From NCBI GenBank assembly GCA_003247575.1, contig QJZC01000020.1, positions 124,001-188,000 on the forward strand: a DNA stretch of 64,000 bases, written 5' to 3'. The notes under the pieces are model-generated. The model ran no database searches. It had not been told where the DNA came from and was given only the letters and a program-made list of their open reading frames with translations. A program made the translations under genes and the position numbers. This stretch comes from Pseudomonadota bacterium (GTDB taxonomy: Bacteria; Myxococcota_A; UBA9160; SZUA-336). Below, piece after piece: positions 1-8,213 of this stretch (position 1 is the stretch's first letter; every line of letters begins with the position of its first letter).

Positions 1-237
1 GATGTTTACGCCCCTATGAATGCGGTCGTCTGGCGTGTCCCAGTCGACCTTTCCGGGATGGATCGCCAGAGTGAGTTGCTCGTCGCTGTCGCGGAACTCG
101 ATTCGAAGTTTCTCCCCTTGCACGATGACCGAGAATCGATGACAGGAATCCCTGTGCCAGGACATCGCTTCGCCCGGCTCCAGGATGAGTCTCCGAATCA
201 GAAGATCATCGCGCTTCGTGATGACTTCGACGTGCAT
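1..237 (-). CDS. Cupin-fold protein, partial (3' end outside window)
   Basis: This minus-strand frame stays open from an ATG at 237 to the window edge (79 codons seen). It reads MHVEVITKRDDLLIRRL, then EPGEAMSWHRDSCHRFSVIVQG and a later DWDTPDDRIHRGVN. An EPGE-x-x-x-WH stretch with a second W-D-x-P-x-x-x-H-R motif is the pattern of small single-domain cupins, which often bind a metal through the histidines. An SD-like AGGTGTTGGGA lies upstream. It starts 25 bp after the stop of the acetyltransferase gene on the same strand, so the two may be co-transcribed. The substrate is unknown. Confidence 0.6.
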   Translation of the reverse strand, partial: MHVEVITKRDDLLIRRLILEPGEAMSWHRDSCHRFSVIVQGEKLRIEFRDSDEQLTLAIHPGKVDWDTPDDRIHRGVNI

Positions 238-262
238 CAGTTCCCAACACCTGTTCGGCATG

Positions 263-919
263 CTATGGCGACACGGCGCCAGCGTGCTCTCTGCGTGGTC
301 GTGCTCTGAGCTGAGATCGAAGGTTGCGCCGGACGTCGGGCCACTCCTCGAGGACGATGGAGTATCGCGCGGAATCGCGGACAGATCCATCGATGGCCAG
401 CTTCTCGGCGCGGATGATTCCCTCGAGACGCGCACCAAGCCGCTCGATTGCAGCCCGAGAGCGCGCGTTTCGAGCATCGGTGCGAAACGAGACGCGAAGT
501 GCCTGCCAGCTCTCGAATGCGTGATCGAGCAGCAGGAACTTGCTCTCCAAGTTGCAGCGTGTGCCCTGCGCCGCCGCGGACAGCCACGTTCCTCCAATCT
601 CTGTGACGTCCGGAGCCGTCCGGCCCGCCCGTTCGGATGCAGCGGGCCATCCCCACCTTTGGAAATAGTAGTAGCTCGTGGTGCCGACGACGGCGCCGTC
701 CCAGACGACGGAAAAGGGATATCTTTCCCCGCGTGCTCTTTGAGCAAGCGCGCGCTCGACATAGCTCTCTGCTTCTTCCACTCCTCGGGGCACGGGTGTG
801 AAGCCATAGGAGGCTCGGGACTCGCTTGCTGCAATGCTCAGGTCGGTAGCATCCGATCGCTCCATTGGACGGAGCGCTACATCCTTTCCGACCAGGGTCA
901 GCTCCTCGAGTTCCAACAT
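263..919 (-). CDS. GNAT-family N-acetyltransferase (RimJ/RimL-like)
   Basis: The 218-aa protein has the RimJ/RimL-type GNAT layout. The N-terminus reads LVGKDVALRPMERSD, the strand region FSVVWDGAVVGTTSYYYF, and the C-terminal part has FRTDARNARSRAAIERLG, the typical N-x-x-S-x-x-x-x-x-x-x-G helix where acetyl-CoA transferases contact the cofactor. It probably transfers acetyl from acetyl-CoA to an amine, either a protein N-terminus or a small molecule. The ATG at 919 follows GGAGGT at good spacing. The partial cupin gene lies just downstream. The exact substrate cannot be told from sequence. Confidence 0.85.
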   Translation of the reverse strand: MLELEELTLVGKDVALRPMERSDATDLSIAASESRASYGFTPVPRGVEEAESYVERALAQRARGERYPFSVVWDGAVVGTTSYYYFQRWGWPAASERAGRTAPDVTEIGGTWLSAAAQGTRCNLESKFLLLDHAFESWQALRVSFRTDARNARSRAAIERLGARLEGIIRAEKLAIDGSVRDSARYSIVLEEWPDVRRNLRSQLRARPRREHAGAVSP

Positions 920-934
920 GGAGAGTACCTCCGT

Positions 935-1117
935 TCAGCGGTTGGCGAGTTCGATGAGTTCGGCGGGAATGTCGGCTGGGTCCCACGAAACCGCTCGCGG
1001 CTCGACCGTTCCGGATGTGATCTGATCATGGGTGCTGAGAGCGCCCAGATTTCCGCTGGGGCTGCGCGGCCGTCGGCTAGTCACAGGGGTGGACGGGCCT
1101 CGAAGAGATCTTAGCAC
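935..1117 (-). CDS. Possible small protein upstream of the acetyltransferase
   Basis: A 60-codon frame opens with GTG at 1117 and ends 15 bp before the acetyltransferase start. Its second half (VSWDPADIPAELIELANR) looks protein-like, but the first half is Arg/Ser/Pro-rich. AAGGAG lies directly against the GTG, too close for a standard ribosome site, so the start is doubtful. It could be a leader peptide, or noise. No family is recognised. Confidence 0.28.
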   Translation of the reverse strand: MLRSLRGPSTPVTSRRPRSPSGNLGALSTHDQITSGTVEPRAVSWDPADIPAELIELANR

Positions 1118-1217
1118 CTCCTTGCTCGCCTCCGTGGTGGATCTCTGCTGTGAGATTCTCCTCGGCGCGTGACTGTCTGCACGGGACCGACGCCGAGTGC
1201 AGGTGGTGAGGGATCCG

Positions 1218-1769
1218 CTATCGGGTTTCCGGGGGTCCGACTCTGAGGGGTTGAATGAGGTGTACCTCTCGCCCGGTTACGGTATCGCGGACGGTTGCTT
1301 CTACTCTATAAGCGCCGAGGGGGTCTTCAGGCTCGACCTTCATATAGAGCTGGTCCTGGGCTACCTGCAGAGAGTTCGCCGGTGGAGGGGGCGACCGCCA
1401 TACTGTCGCTCCCTTGTGCTCTGCGTAGGTGCTTCCATCCGGCTTCACCACGCGGTAGTCGACCTCTGCGCCGCAAGTTCCTTCTGGATTCGCGGCGCAG
1501 TTGACGAAGAGGATGAACACGGCGACGAGGTCCCCGCGCACGGCCTCGTTCGTATCGGAGATGTTCGGCTTGTAGCTTGGAGAGCTCGGCCGATCCCACT
1601 GGTCCAGAAAGGCTTCGGGCTTCTTCGTCAGTAGAAGCATGGCGCCAAAGTCGTGATCGTGACGTTGCCAAGGGGTGTCGGGCACGATCCGACCACCCTC
1701 TCTCCACTGAGCCATGGTCGTGCTGGTGCAAAGGAGAAGAGCTATGGTTGCGGCGAAGACGCGCGACAT
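1218..1769 (-). CDS. Secreted hypothetical protein
   Basis: The 183-aa product begins with a clear signal peptide, MSRVFAATIALLLCTSTTMA, with probable cleavage before QWREGG. The mature part holds DFGAMLLLTKKPEAFLDQW, a Cys pair (residues near 92 and 100, probably disulphide-bonded) and an immunoglobulin-like stretch ending in LIQPLRVG. It resembles a widespread family of periplasmic proteins of unknown function that share the FGAMLLLT and EHKGA-x-x-W motifs. That resemblance is from memory, not a search. It stands alone between oppositely oriented or uncertain frames. Confidence 0.7.
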   Translation of the reverse strand: MSRVFAATIALLLCTSTTMAQWREGGRIVPDTPWQRHDHDFGAMLLLTKKPEAFLDQWDRPSSPSYKPNISDTNEAVRGDLVAVFILFVNCAANPEGTCGAEVDYRVVKPDGSTYAEHKGATVWRSPPPPANSLQVAQDQLYMKVEPEDPLGAYRVEATVRDTVTGREVHLIQPLRVGPPETR

Positions 1770-1931
1770 TACATGGGGGTTCGGATGGAGCGGGCGAGAC
1801 CTTGATGCCGCGGTGGTTCCTCGTCAGCATTCGGGCATCCTTGCTCCTGGTGTTCCTGACGATTCCCACCGGATGCGATTCGCTCCAGCGCGTAGTGCTC
1901 CATCATCACGGTCAGCCTGACGGAAGACGGC

Positions 1932-2132
1932 GTGTGCGAACTAAAGCGCGAACTCGAGCACGGGCTTGATGGCTCGGCTGTGACGGCGATGGAGACGCTC
2001 GATCTCGATCGGAACGTCGGCAGTGCAGCGATCACGACCTTCATCGTGCTGATGGCCGAGGAAGAGACCCGGATCCGCAACGATCCGCATGCGCGACCAG
2101 CATCCCTGTTGCGCGAGGTGTTCGCGGAGTAG
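1932..2132 (+). CDS. Possible small hypothetical protein
   Basis: A 66-codon frame opens with GTG at 1932, five bases after GGAAG. Its composition is protein-like, with acidic and hydrophobic blocks (ELKRELEHGLDGSAV; ITTFIVLMAEEETRI). The same frame is open back to a TAG at 1893 but offers no better start. No family is recognised and no neighbour suggests a role. The rest of 1770-2275 holds no convincing gene. Confidence 0.33.
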   Translation: MCELKRELEHGLDGSAVTAMETLDLDRNVGSAAITTFIVLMAEEETRIRNDPHARPASLLREVFAE

Positions 2133-2275
2133 CGCTACCCCACGCTACCCCACGAACGAGCGGCACGGAGGCACCTCGTGTCGTGGATCACAGAGGGATC
2201 TCAGCACTAGCGGAGGGCCGGATGGCCCTGTTCGGTGGAAAGGCCGAACATGTACTCCAGTGATCGCGGATTGGC

Positions 2276-2656
2276 CTATCGCGAGGCAATGAGCGAGAGC
2301 ACTCGCGGGCCGAATACCACGGCCCCAATGATCGCAGCTGCTGCCGCTGTGATGAGGACAGCCCCCGCCGCTACATCCTTGGCCCGTTCTACCAGCGGGT
2401 GAAACTCGGGAGCGGCTACGTCGCAAAGAGATTCGAATGCGGTGTTGAGGGCCTCCGCGGTCCAAACGGATGCGGCCGCTAGTAGGACGAAGAACCATTC
2501 GTCTCGTGAGATCTCGAGAACGAATCCCGCGACGCCGACTCCCGCGCTCGCGAAGGCGTGGATCCATGCATTGTGCTGCGTCCGCAGCATCGCGGAGATG
2601 CCACGCCCTGCATAGTGGAAGCTTTTCAGGCGATCGGCGAGCCGAAACGCACTCAT
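2276..2656 (-). CDS. dgkA: Diacylglycerol/undecaprenol kinase, DgkA family
   Basis: The 126-aa integral membrane kinase carries the family signature AEALNTAFESLCDV followed by ERAKDVAAGAVLI, with three hydrophobic segments. The conserved Glu/Asn (E-x-L-N-T-A-x-E) and Lys-Asp (KDVAAG) residues that bind metal-ATP are present. DgkA proteins phosphorylate diacylglycerol or, in the Gram-positive-type branch that this resembles, undecaprenol. The ATG at 2656 is preferred over a TTG at 2722 because it overlaps the stop of the upstream small frame as ATGA, which suggests translational coupling. Confidence 0.85.
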   Translation of the reverse strand: MSAFRLADRLKSFHYAGRGISAMLRTQHNAWIHAFASAGVGVAGFVLEISRDEWFFVLLAAASVWTAEALNTAFESLCDVAAPEFHPLVERAKDVAAGAVLITAAAAAIIGAVVFGPRVLSLIASR

Positions 2657-2844
2657 CGCATGTGTCCCCACGCTCGGTGTTGGGCGGTTCCATCGCCGAA
2701 CTCGATCTTCAGTTCGGGCCAACGCTCAGCCCAACGCTTCTCGGAGACGCGCTTGACCAGGCGAGTTCCCGGATCGCGCCAGCCGCAATGTAGGCACACG
2801 GCGGACCCACGACGCGAACGAGGTGAAGCGTACGTCGCAGCCAC
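2653..2844 (-). CDS. Small CxxC protein coupled to dgkA
   Basis: A 63-codon frame (GTG at 2844) ends in a TGA that overlaps the dgkA ATG as ATGA. It contains CLHCGWRDPGTRLVKRV, a single CxxC that could be half of a zinc ribbon, and RWAERWPELKIEFGDG. The overlap is the main evidence that it is real. The start is uncertain. A different minus-strand frame (2709-3008) covers the same bases and cannot be fully excluded. No family is recognised. Confidence 0.4.
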   Translation of the reverse strand: MAATYASPRSRRGSAVCLHCGWRDPGTRLVKRVSEKRWAERWPELKIEFGDGTAQHRAWGHMR

Positions 2845-3184
2845 CTCGTTGCCAGGACGATCTTCTCGAGTTCAAAGCGATATTCGATGATTTGGTCCGC
2901 CTGATTTTCCGTGCGTGGGATGGGTGTGCGAATCCTCGAGAGTGAAGCTTCCGTGCTCGTCGTGCCAGAGCGGGGCCTGCCGCCGTCGAGGTGGTCCGGA
3001 CCGACCAAGGAAAGTAGAGTGTAGCGGGGACGTGTTGCCCATCATGGACGGGCTCCAGGCGACCGCGTGCAGAGGTTCGGTTCGATGGTGAACCTTTGGT
3101 TGGGTGATCCCGTACGAGTATCGGAGGTGTGGGGGCTGGAGCTGGTGCGCGTGATGCGGGGTTGCCGTCGGCTGTCGCACCCTG
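2845..3184. other. Intergenic, no convincing gene
   Basis: This 340-bp stretch has only weak minus-strand frames. One contains ELEKIVLATRWL, faintly like the N-terminus of UPF0114 membrane proteins, but the likeness stops there. It may be a remnant. It presumably carries the promoter of the membrane protein gene that starts at 3185. Confidence 0.3.
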
Positions 3185-5107
3185 ATGCGCGCGCAGGGAT
3201 TCACGCTTGAGCGATGCTCGGAAGGGAGGCGCTCGGTGTCAGGAGCCGCATCGGCCGGCACAGATTCAGGTGGAACGCGCTTCGGAAGGATCTCGGGACG
3301 ATTGGGCGGGGGCGTTCGGCGGCTTCTGAGTCATCGAGGGATGCCCCTGGCATGTGCCCTGATCACGAGCCTGTGCCTCGCATCGGCGGTGGACAGCGGT
3401 TTTCAGCTCGATGATCACTTCCAGCGCCACACCTTGTCGGGACGCGAGGCTCAGGACTGGCCCGAAGCGGACGGTTCACCGCCATCGCCCCTTCAGCTCT
3501 TCGTGTTCTACGATGGCTCGTCGGAGCGGCAGGAGCGGGGGCTGCGTACCGGGGAGCTCCCGTGGTGGACGGCGGACGGATTTCGCCACGCGAACTTCCG
3601 TTACCTGAGCGTGCTGACGATGATGTTGGACTATGCCCTCTGGCCCGGGGCTCCGGGCTTGATGCATCTGCACAGTCTGGCGTGGCTCGCCGCGCTCGTG
3701 TGGGTCGTGGGCCTCTTCTATCGGCGTCGGTTTGGGGCGCACTGGGCGGCAGGGCTGGCGGTGCTCCTCTATGCCCTCGACGAGTCTCGCGTGGTTCCTG
3801 CGGTCTACCTAGCCAACCGGAACGCATTACTTGCGACCTTCTTCGGAGTGCTGGCCATCGACCAGTACATCCGTGAGCGCGAAGCGGGCGCTTTTTCGGT
3901 CGCGCGGTCCAGCGTGTTCCGAATTCTGGGACCGCTCTATTTCTCCTTGTCCTTGCTCGCGGGCGAGCTCGGCGTCGCGACTCTGGCGTACGTGGGAGCG
4001 TATGCGCTGACCCTCGACTCCGGCACCCTGCGAGCGCGCGCATCGTCGTTGGTTCCCTACCTCGGAGTTCTACTCGTCTGGCTCGGCGTGCGACGCATCG
4101 GCGACTTCGGAGCGACCGGATCCGGTATGTATCTGGACCCGCTCGCATCTCCGGTCGCCTTCCTGATCAGCCTCGTGCGAAGGGCCACCTTCCTGATGCT
4201 CGGGCAATGGACGCCGATCCCCGCTGACTTGGGCGCGATCCCGTTGGAGTTTCCCTGGCTCGAGTCAGCGGTCGTGCTGACTCTGCTGTTCGCGATCGTG
4301 TTGGGGCCGGTCCTCCTGCGGGATGCCGCGGCGCGCTTCTGGGGTCTAGGTAGCCTCCTCTCCTTGCTTCCGATCGCGGCGGCGGCGCCGCAGAATCGGC
4401 TGCTGCTCTTCGTGAGCGTCGGAGCAATGGGATTGCTGGCTCGCTTCGTGGAGCTCCTGTACGCGCGAAGCGAGCTGGGGCCCAAGTCCGTTTCCTGGCG
4501 GGTGTCGGCGCATGTGTTCGTCGGGGGGATGGCTCTGGTGCATCTCGTGGTCGCACCCCTCTCCACGGCCTACACATTCGACTACCAGGAGCGCGTAGCG
4601 GACAACATGGTCGCGGCGATCGAGAGCGTGCCTGAGGACCCCGCGATCCGAGACCAGGATTTGATCCTGATCAACCCGCCCGATCACGTCTATCTCGGCA
4701 TCGCGATTCGCGCGATCAAGTCGCTCGCGAATGCTCCCGTGCCGCGCCGATTGCGCAGCCTGGTGGCTACCAGCTCCCTGCTGCGACTGACTCGAAGCGC
4801 TCCGAACGTGCTCGAGATCGAGCTCCCCGATGGGCTCTTCACGGGCTCCGTCAGCCGTTACTTTCGGAGTGCCGACCGACCCCTGCCTGCAGGCGACTCC
4901 GTCGAACTCGCCGGCATGCGGGTCGATGTATTGGAGGGTCTCGACCCGGCGAATCCAACGCGGCTGCGTTTCGAGTTCGACGTGCCGCTCGAAGATGCGT
5001 CGCTCCGCTGGCTCCGCTGGGAGGATGGCCGCTACGTGCCCTGGACTCCGATCGAGGTCGGTGCGTCGCAGGAACTCGCGGCCGAACGCGGAATCTTCGA
5101 CGGTTGA
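3185..5107 (+). CDS. Polytopic membrane protein, possible GT-C glycosyltransferase
   Basis: The 640-aa protein has about 10 to 11 hydrophobic segments in residues 50-450 and a soluble C-terminal part of roughly 190 residues. An acidic pair (FQLDDHFQ) follows the first membrane span, where GT-C glycosyltransferases of the PMT/ArnT type keep their catalytic acidic residues. An N-A-L-L-A and D-E-S-R-V pattern follows in later loops. It may use a lipid-linked sugar donor at the periplasmic face, but this is inference. The first 50 residues are Arg/Gly-rich, so an internal ATG at 3341 (MPLACALITSL) could be the real start, though its SD spacing is poor. Confidence 0.6.
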   Translation: MRAQGFTLERCSEGRRSVSGAASAGTDSGGTRFGRISGRLGGGVRRLLSHRGMPLACALITSLCLASAVDSGFQLDDHFQRHTLSGREAQDWPEADGSPPSPLQLFVFYDGSSERQERGLRTGELPWWTADGFRHANFRYLSVLTMMLDYALWPGAPGLMHLHSLAWLAALVWVVGLFYRRRFGAHWAAGLAVLLYALDESRVVPAVYLANRNALLATFFGVLAIDQYIREREAGAFSVARSSVFRILGPLYFSLSLLAGELGVATLAYVGAYALTLDSGTLRARASSLVPYLGVLLVWLGVRRIGDFGATGSGMYLDPLASPVAFLISLVRRATFLMLGQWTPIPADLGAIPLEFPWLESAVVLTLLFAIVLGPVLLRDAAARFWGLGSLLSLLPIAAAAPQNRLLLFVSVGAMGLLARFVELLYARSELGPKSVSWRVSAHVFVGGMALVHLVVAPLSTAYTFDYQERVADNMVAAIESVPEDPAIRDQDLILINPPDHVYLGIAIRAIKSLANAPVPRRLRSLVATSSLLRLTRSAPNVLEIELPDGLFTGSVSRYFRSADRPLPAGDSVELAGMRVDVLEGLDPANPTRLRFEFDVPLEDASLRWLRWEDGRYVPWTPIEVGASQELAAERGIFDG

Positions 5108-5143
5108 GCTCGCGCTTCTTCCGTTTGGCGCTGGCGCCGGTGC

Positions 5144-5934
5144 TCAGCTGCTGGAGGGGGCACCTCGCTGTGCCAGGTTGCGCAGCAGCTCTGGGCTGAA
5201 GCGGTAGATTCCCATGGGTGCAGCAGGGCGCTCGAGTGCTGCCGCGACCTCGCGCACGGCATCGGGGCAGAAGGCGTAGACCCGAATCCTGGCCACGCGG
5301 TCTTTGTGCGTTTCGAGCCGCATGACCGATCCGACCGCTGGCTCGTCCAGATTCGAGAGCACGAGGACAATGGGTTCGCCTCTGTCGACACCGAGTTGCG
5401 CGTGGGGCGTCGTTCCGCCTCGACCTCGCGCAGCCGACCCCGGCCGCGGTGCAATGCTGCCTTGACCGCGCCTGGGGTGGTTCCCAACGTCTCCGAGATT
5501 TCGGCCAGGCTCAGATCGAAGACCTCCTTGAGGACCAGCGCGGCTTGTTCCTGCGGCGAGAGCTCGCCCAGCAGTCGCTCGGCGGCCGCTCGCACGTGGG
5601 TGGACTCCTCTGCCGCACTTGCATCCGTGGAGGCGACCTCCGCGGATCCGCTCGTTCGGAGAGCGGCGCGTTGTGCTATGGCACGACGCACGTGGCTGAC
5701 CCAGAGGTTGGAGGCGATTCGGAGCACGTATGCGCGCGGACTCCCGACCTCGGTCTGGCTGCGTGCCAGTCGGGCGAAGGCCTGCTCGAGGGTGTCCTGG
5801 ATCAGGTCCTCGGCCTCCCGGACATCGCCGGTCAGGCATCTACAGTAGCGGTACAGGTCCGCTCGGAACGGATCGACCGTCTCCAAGAATCCGTTCCAGG
5901 CAGTCGCCAGGCTCGTCGTATCCCACTCCGCCAT
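5144..5934 (-). pseudogene. ECF sigma factor with C-terminal domain truncated and out of frame
   Basis: ATG at 5934 follows AAGGAGA. The N-terminal part has sigma region 2 (DLYRYCRCLTGDVREAEDLIQDTLEQAF) and region 4 (LSPQEQAALVLKEVFDLSLAEIS, then TPGAVKAALHRGRGRL). After ERRPT, near 5400, the frame becomes Ser/Arg-rich and runs to 5032, into the 3' end of the opposing gene. The next frame continues as QLGVDRGEPIVLVLSN and ends at 5144 with RIRVYAFCPDAVREVAAAL, the tail typical of SnoaL-bearing ECF factors. Roughly 60-80 residues of the NTF2-like domain seem missing at the junction. The DNA-binding half could still be made. Confidence 0.7.
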
Positions 5935-6660
5935 GCCGCATCTCCTTGCTTGCTGGGTCGGTCCTCGAGGATAGGTCGCGCGAGGGGGCTGCCAGGATAC
6001 GGGGTGGGCGAACGTTGAGTGCAGCCGCATCACGCGGTGCGCTCGCGGGTGCTGTGGTTGGCTCGGGCGCGGACGTAGTCTCGGTGAGCTGCGAGCGATT
6101 GGATTCTTTCAGGAATCGTAGGTGATCCATTGAGGGTCCTTGTTGGGGTTTTTGCGGGTCTAGCGTGTCCCATGGAGAGGGGTCTGCCTAGATAGAAGGA
6201 CGGGCAGGGTAGGGCATAGGCATCGGTCGCAGACTGCGGTGTCGGCCTCGCTTGGATTCGATGACAATCTTTGCTGGACCATAGGCTGAACTTCAGAGCG
6301 CAATCTTGACGAATCCTGCACGCCCACAGCAGATCTAGTCTTTCTCGGGAGAATCGCTTCGGGACAGATCGTCAACGCGCCCTATACTGATTCCTCCGAG
6401 TCACTAGCGTTTCTGGTTGGTGTGTCTCCGCACTCTGGATGCTGCACGGCGTTCGAGCGCATGGATCAAGAAGCGGATATTCGCCTCGACTGCCACAGCG
6501 GTTGTGACTTTGGGGGGAACGGTACGCGACTGCGTACTGAGCAACGATTCCATCTCAGCACCTGGCGAGGCGATCCGAAATGTCGCGAGTGATTTGCCCG
6601 CGTTCGCGGTGGCACCGGACCGCAGGTCGTTGCCACCGTCGCTGTCATCGTCACGGCGGA
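5935..6660. other. Long intergenic region between sigma factor and DUF1302 genes
   Basis: About 725 bp between divergent genes with no convincing coding frame. A plus-strand frame at 6417-6734 has no recognisable content. The part around 6130-6420 is less GC-rich than its surroundings and is the likely place for the two divergent promoters. Nothing else is identified. Confidence 0.4.
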
Positions 6661-8142
6661 ATGGGAGTCAGCCTCGGATTGCTGCTGGCGGCCGCGCTCG
6701 CGGTGCCGATACTGCCTCGAAGCGCGGAGCGTGAGATCTCATTCTCGGCGATCGCGCGCACTCCAGATCTCGCGAGTCCGACCGCGCTCGGGGGGGTGGA
6801 CGACCTCGATGCGGGGGAGTCGTTGGCGTTTGCCGCCGTGGCGCGTCCGCTCCCCTCCGCCTACAGCGCGATCGCGCGCTCGCGGACCCTCTCGCTCAGC
6901 GCCAAGCTGTCGAGCCAGATCGCGATCAACACCGGGAGCGGCCGGGCGAATCAGGCGGATTTCGTCGCAGAGCCGAAGGCGACCGTGAGCCTCGACAATG
7001 GGGTCAAGCTGACGACGTCGCTGCTCGCACGTCTCGACACCTTCGACTCGATCGAGGCGGGCCGCCCGTCCAATCGGGAGCTGTCCCGGTTCTCGCGCGC
7101 CGCGAGGATCGGCAACCGCTTGAATGTCGAGGTGCGCGAAGCCTATCTCGAGACCAGCTTGGCCGGTGCCGAGATCAAGGTCGGGCGCCAGCAGACCAAG
7201 TGGGGCACGGCCATGGGGCTCAAGGTGCTCGACGTGGTGAACCCCGTCGACTTTCGCGAATTCATTCTCGCGGAGTTCGACGACTCGCGCATTCCGCTCT
7301 ACTCGCTGAATGTGTCCGTACCCTTCAGTGAGACGACGCGGCTCAACACCGTCTGGGTGCTCGACCCGACCTACGCGGATCTGCCTCCACCGGATTCCAC
7401 GTTCGAGTTCACGTCTCCACTCGTCCTCGGACGGATGCCCCCGGTTCCGGTGCCCGTCGAGGTGCGCTCCATCGATCCCCCGAGTCGAGTGGTGCGCGAT
7501 TCCGAGATCGGGCTCGAGCTCGAGACCTCCCTTCTCGGCGCGGACGTGACCCTGAACTATCTGTATCACTACGACGACTTTCCAATTCCGTTCATCACGC
7601 CGCCCTCTGGACCCGACCCCAAGCTGACGGTGGATCTCGAGTATCGCAGGACGACCTTGCTCGGCGGATCAGTCACACGCTTCTTCGGCCCTCTGCGTCT
7701 TCGCGCCGAGGTCGGCTACGAGTCTGATCGCTACCTGCCGAACGTCGACCCAAGCGACCCCGATCGCGTGTCGCGCTTCGGGGACTTCTCCTACGTGCTC
7801 GGAGCGGACTTCTTCGGCTTCAAGGATACGATCGTCAGCTTCCAGTTCTTCCAGAGTTTGATCACCGAGGAGGATCGTTTCCTCGAGCGAGATCGGCGGG
7901 AGACGAACCTGACCCTGTTCATCGAACGGCCCGTGGTGTCCCCCAGGCTCAAGCTGCGCACGATCGTGCTGCACAGCATCAATCGGGCCGACGGCATCTT
8001 CCGACCTCGTCTGACCTACGATCTCGGACGGGGGCGCCAGGTATATCTGGGTGGCGACGTCTTCTACGGGACCAAGCGCGGATTCTTCGGCCAGTTCAAG
8101 GAGCAGGACCAGGTGGTCTTCGGCTTCACGCAGGCGCTCTGA
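6661..8142 (+). CDS. Outer-membrane beta-barrel protein, DUF1302 family
   Basis: The product has a signal peptide (MGVSLGLLLAAALAVPILP) and then alternating amphipathic strands ending in an aromatic-poor but typical barrel finish (VVFGFTQAL). The stretch VGRQQTKWGTAMGLKVLDVVN, then PVDFR, matches the DUF1302 hallmark of GRQ-x-x-x-WG followed by DVVNP-x-D-x-R. Members are outer-membrane proteins, often near RND transporters or hydrocarbon and lipid traffic genes, and are thought to move hydrophobic compounds. ATG at 6661 is chosen because the signal peptide begins there; upstream codons back to 6580 are Arg/Cys/His-rich. Confidence 0.75.
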   Translation: MGVSLGLLLAAALAVPILPRSAEREISFSAIARTPDLASPTALGGVDDLDAGESLAFAAVARPLPSAYSAIARSRTLSLSAKLSSQIAINTGSGRANQADFVAEPKATVSLDNGVKLTTSLLARLDTFDSIEAGRPSNRELSRFSRAARIGNRLNVEVREAYLETSLAGAEIKVGRQQTKWGTAMGLKVLDVVNPVDFREFILAEFDDSRIPLYSLNVSVPFSETTRLNTVWVLDPTYADLPPPDSTFEFTSPLVLGRMPPVPVPVEVRSIDPPSRVVRDSEIGLELETSLLGADVTLNYLYHYDDFPIPFITPPSGPDPKLTVDLEYRRTTLLGGSVTRFFGPLRLRAEVGYESDRYLPNVDPSDPDRVSRFGDFSYVLGADFFGFKDTIVSFQFFQSLITEEDRFLERDRRETNLTLFIERPVVSPRLKLRTIVLHSINRADGIFRPRLTYDLGRGRQVYLGGDVFYGTKRGFFGQFKEQDQVVFGFTQAL

Positions 8143-8213
8143 GCCGAGCCTCTGCTCCCTGAGCTCGAGGGGCGTTTCGTCAAGCCTGTGTCGGGTCTCG
8201 ACGATGAAGTCGT

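Noticed and set aside
2709-3008. Minus-strand frame with a UPF0114-like start
   Set aside because: Only about a dozen residues look like the family; the rest does not, and it competes with a frame that overlaps dgkA.
6417-6734. 105-residue plus-strand frame before the DUF1302 gene
   Set aside because: No family, no ribosome site and overlap with the start of the better supported gene.
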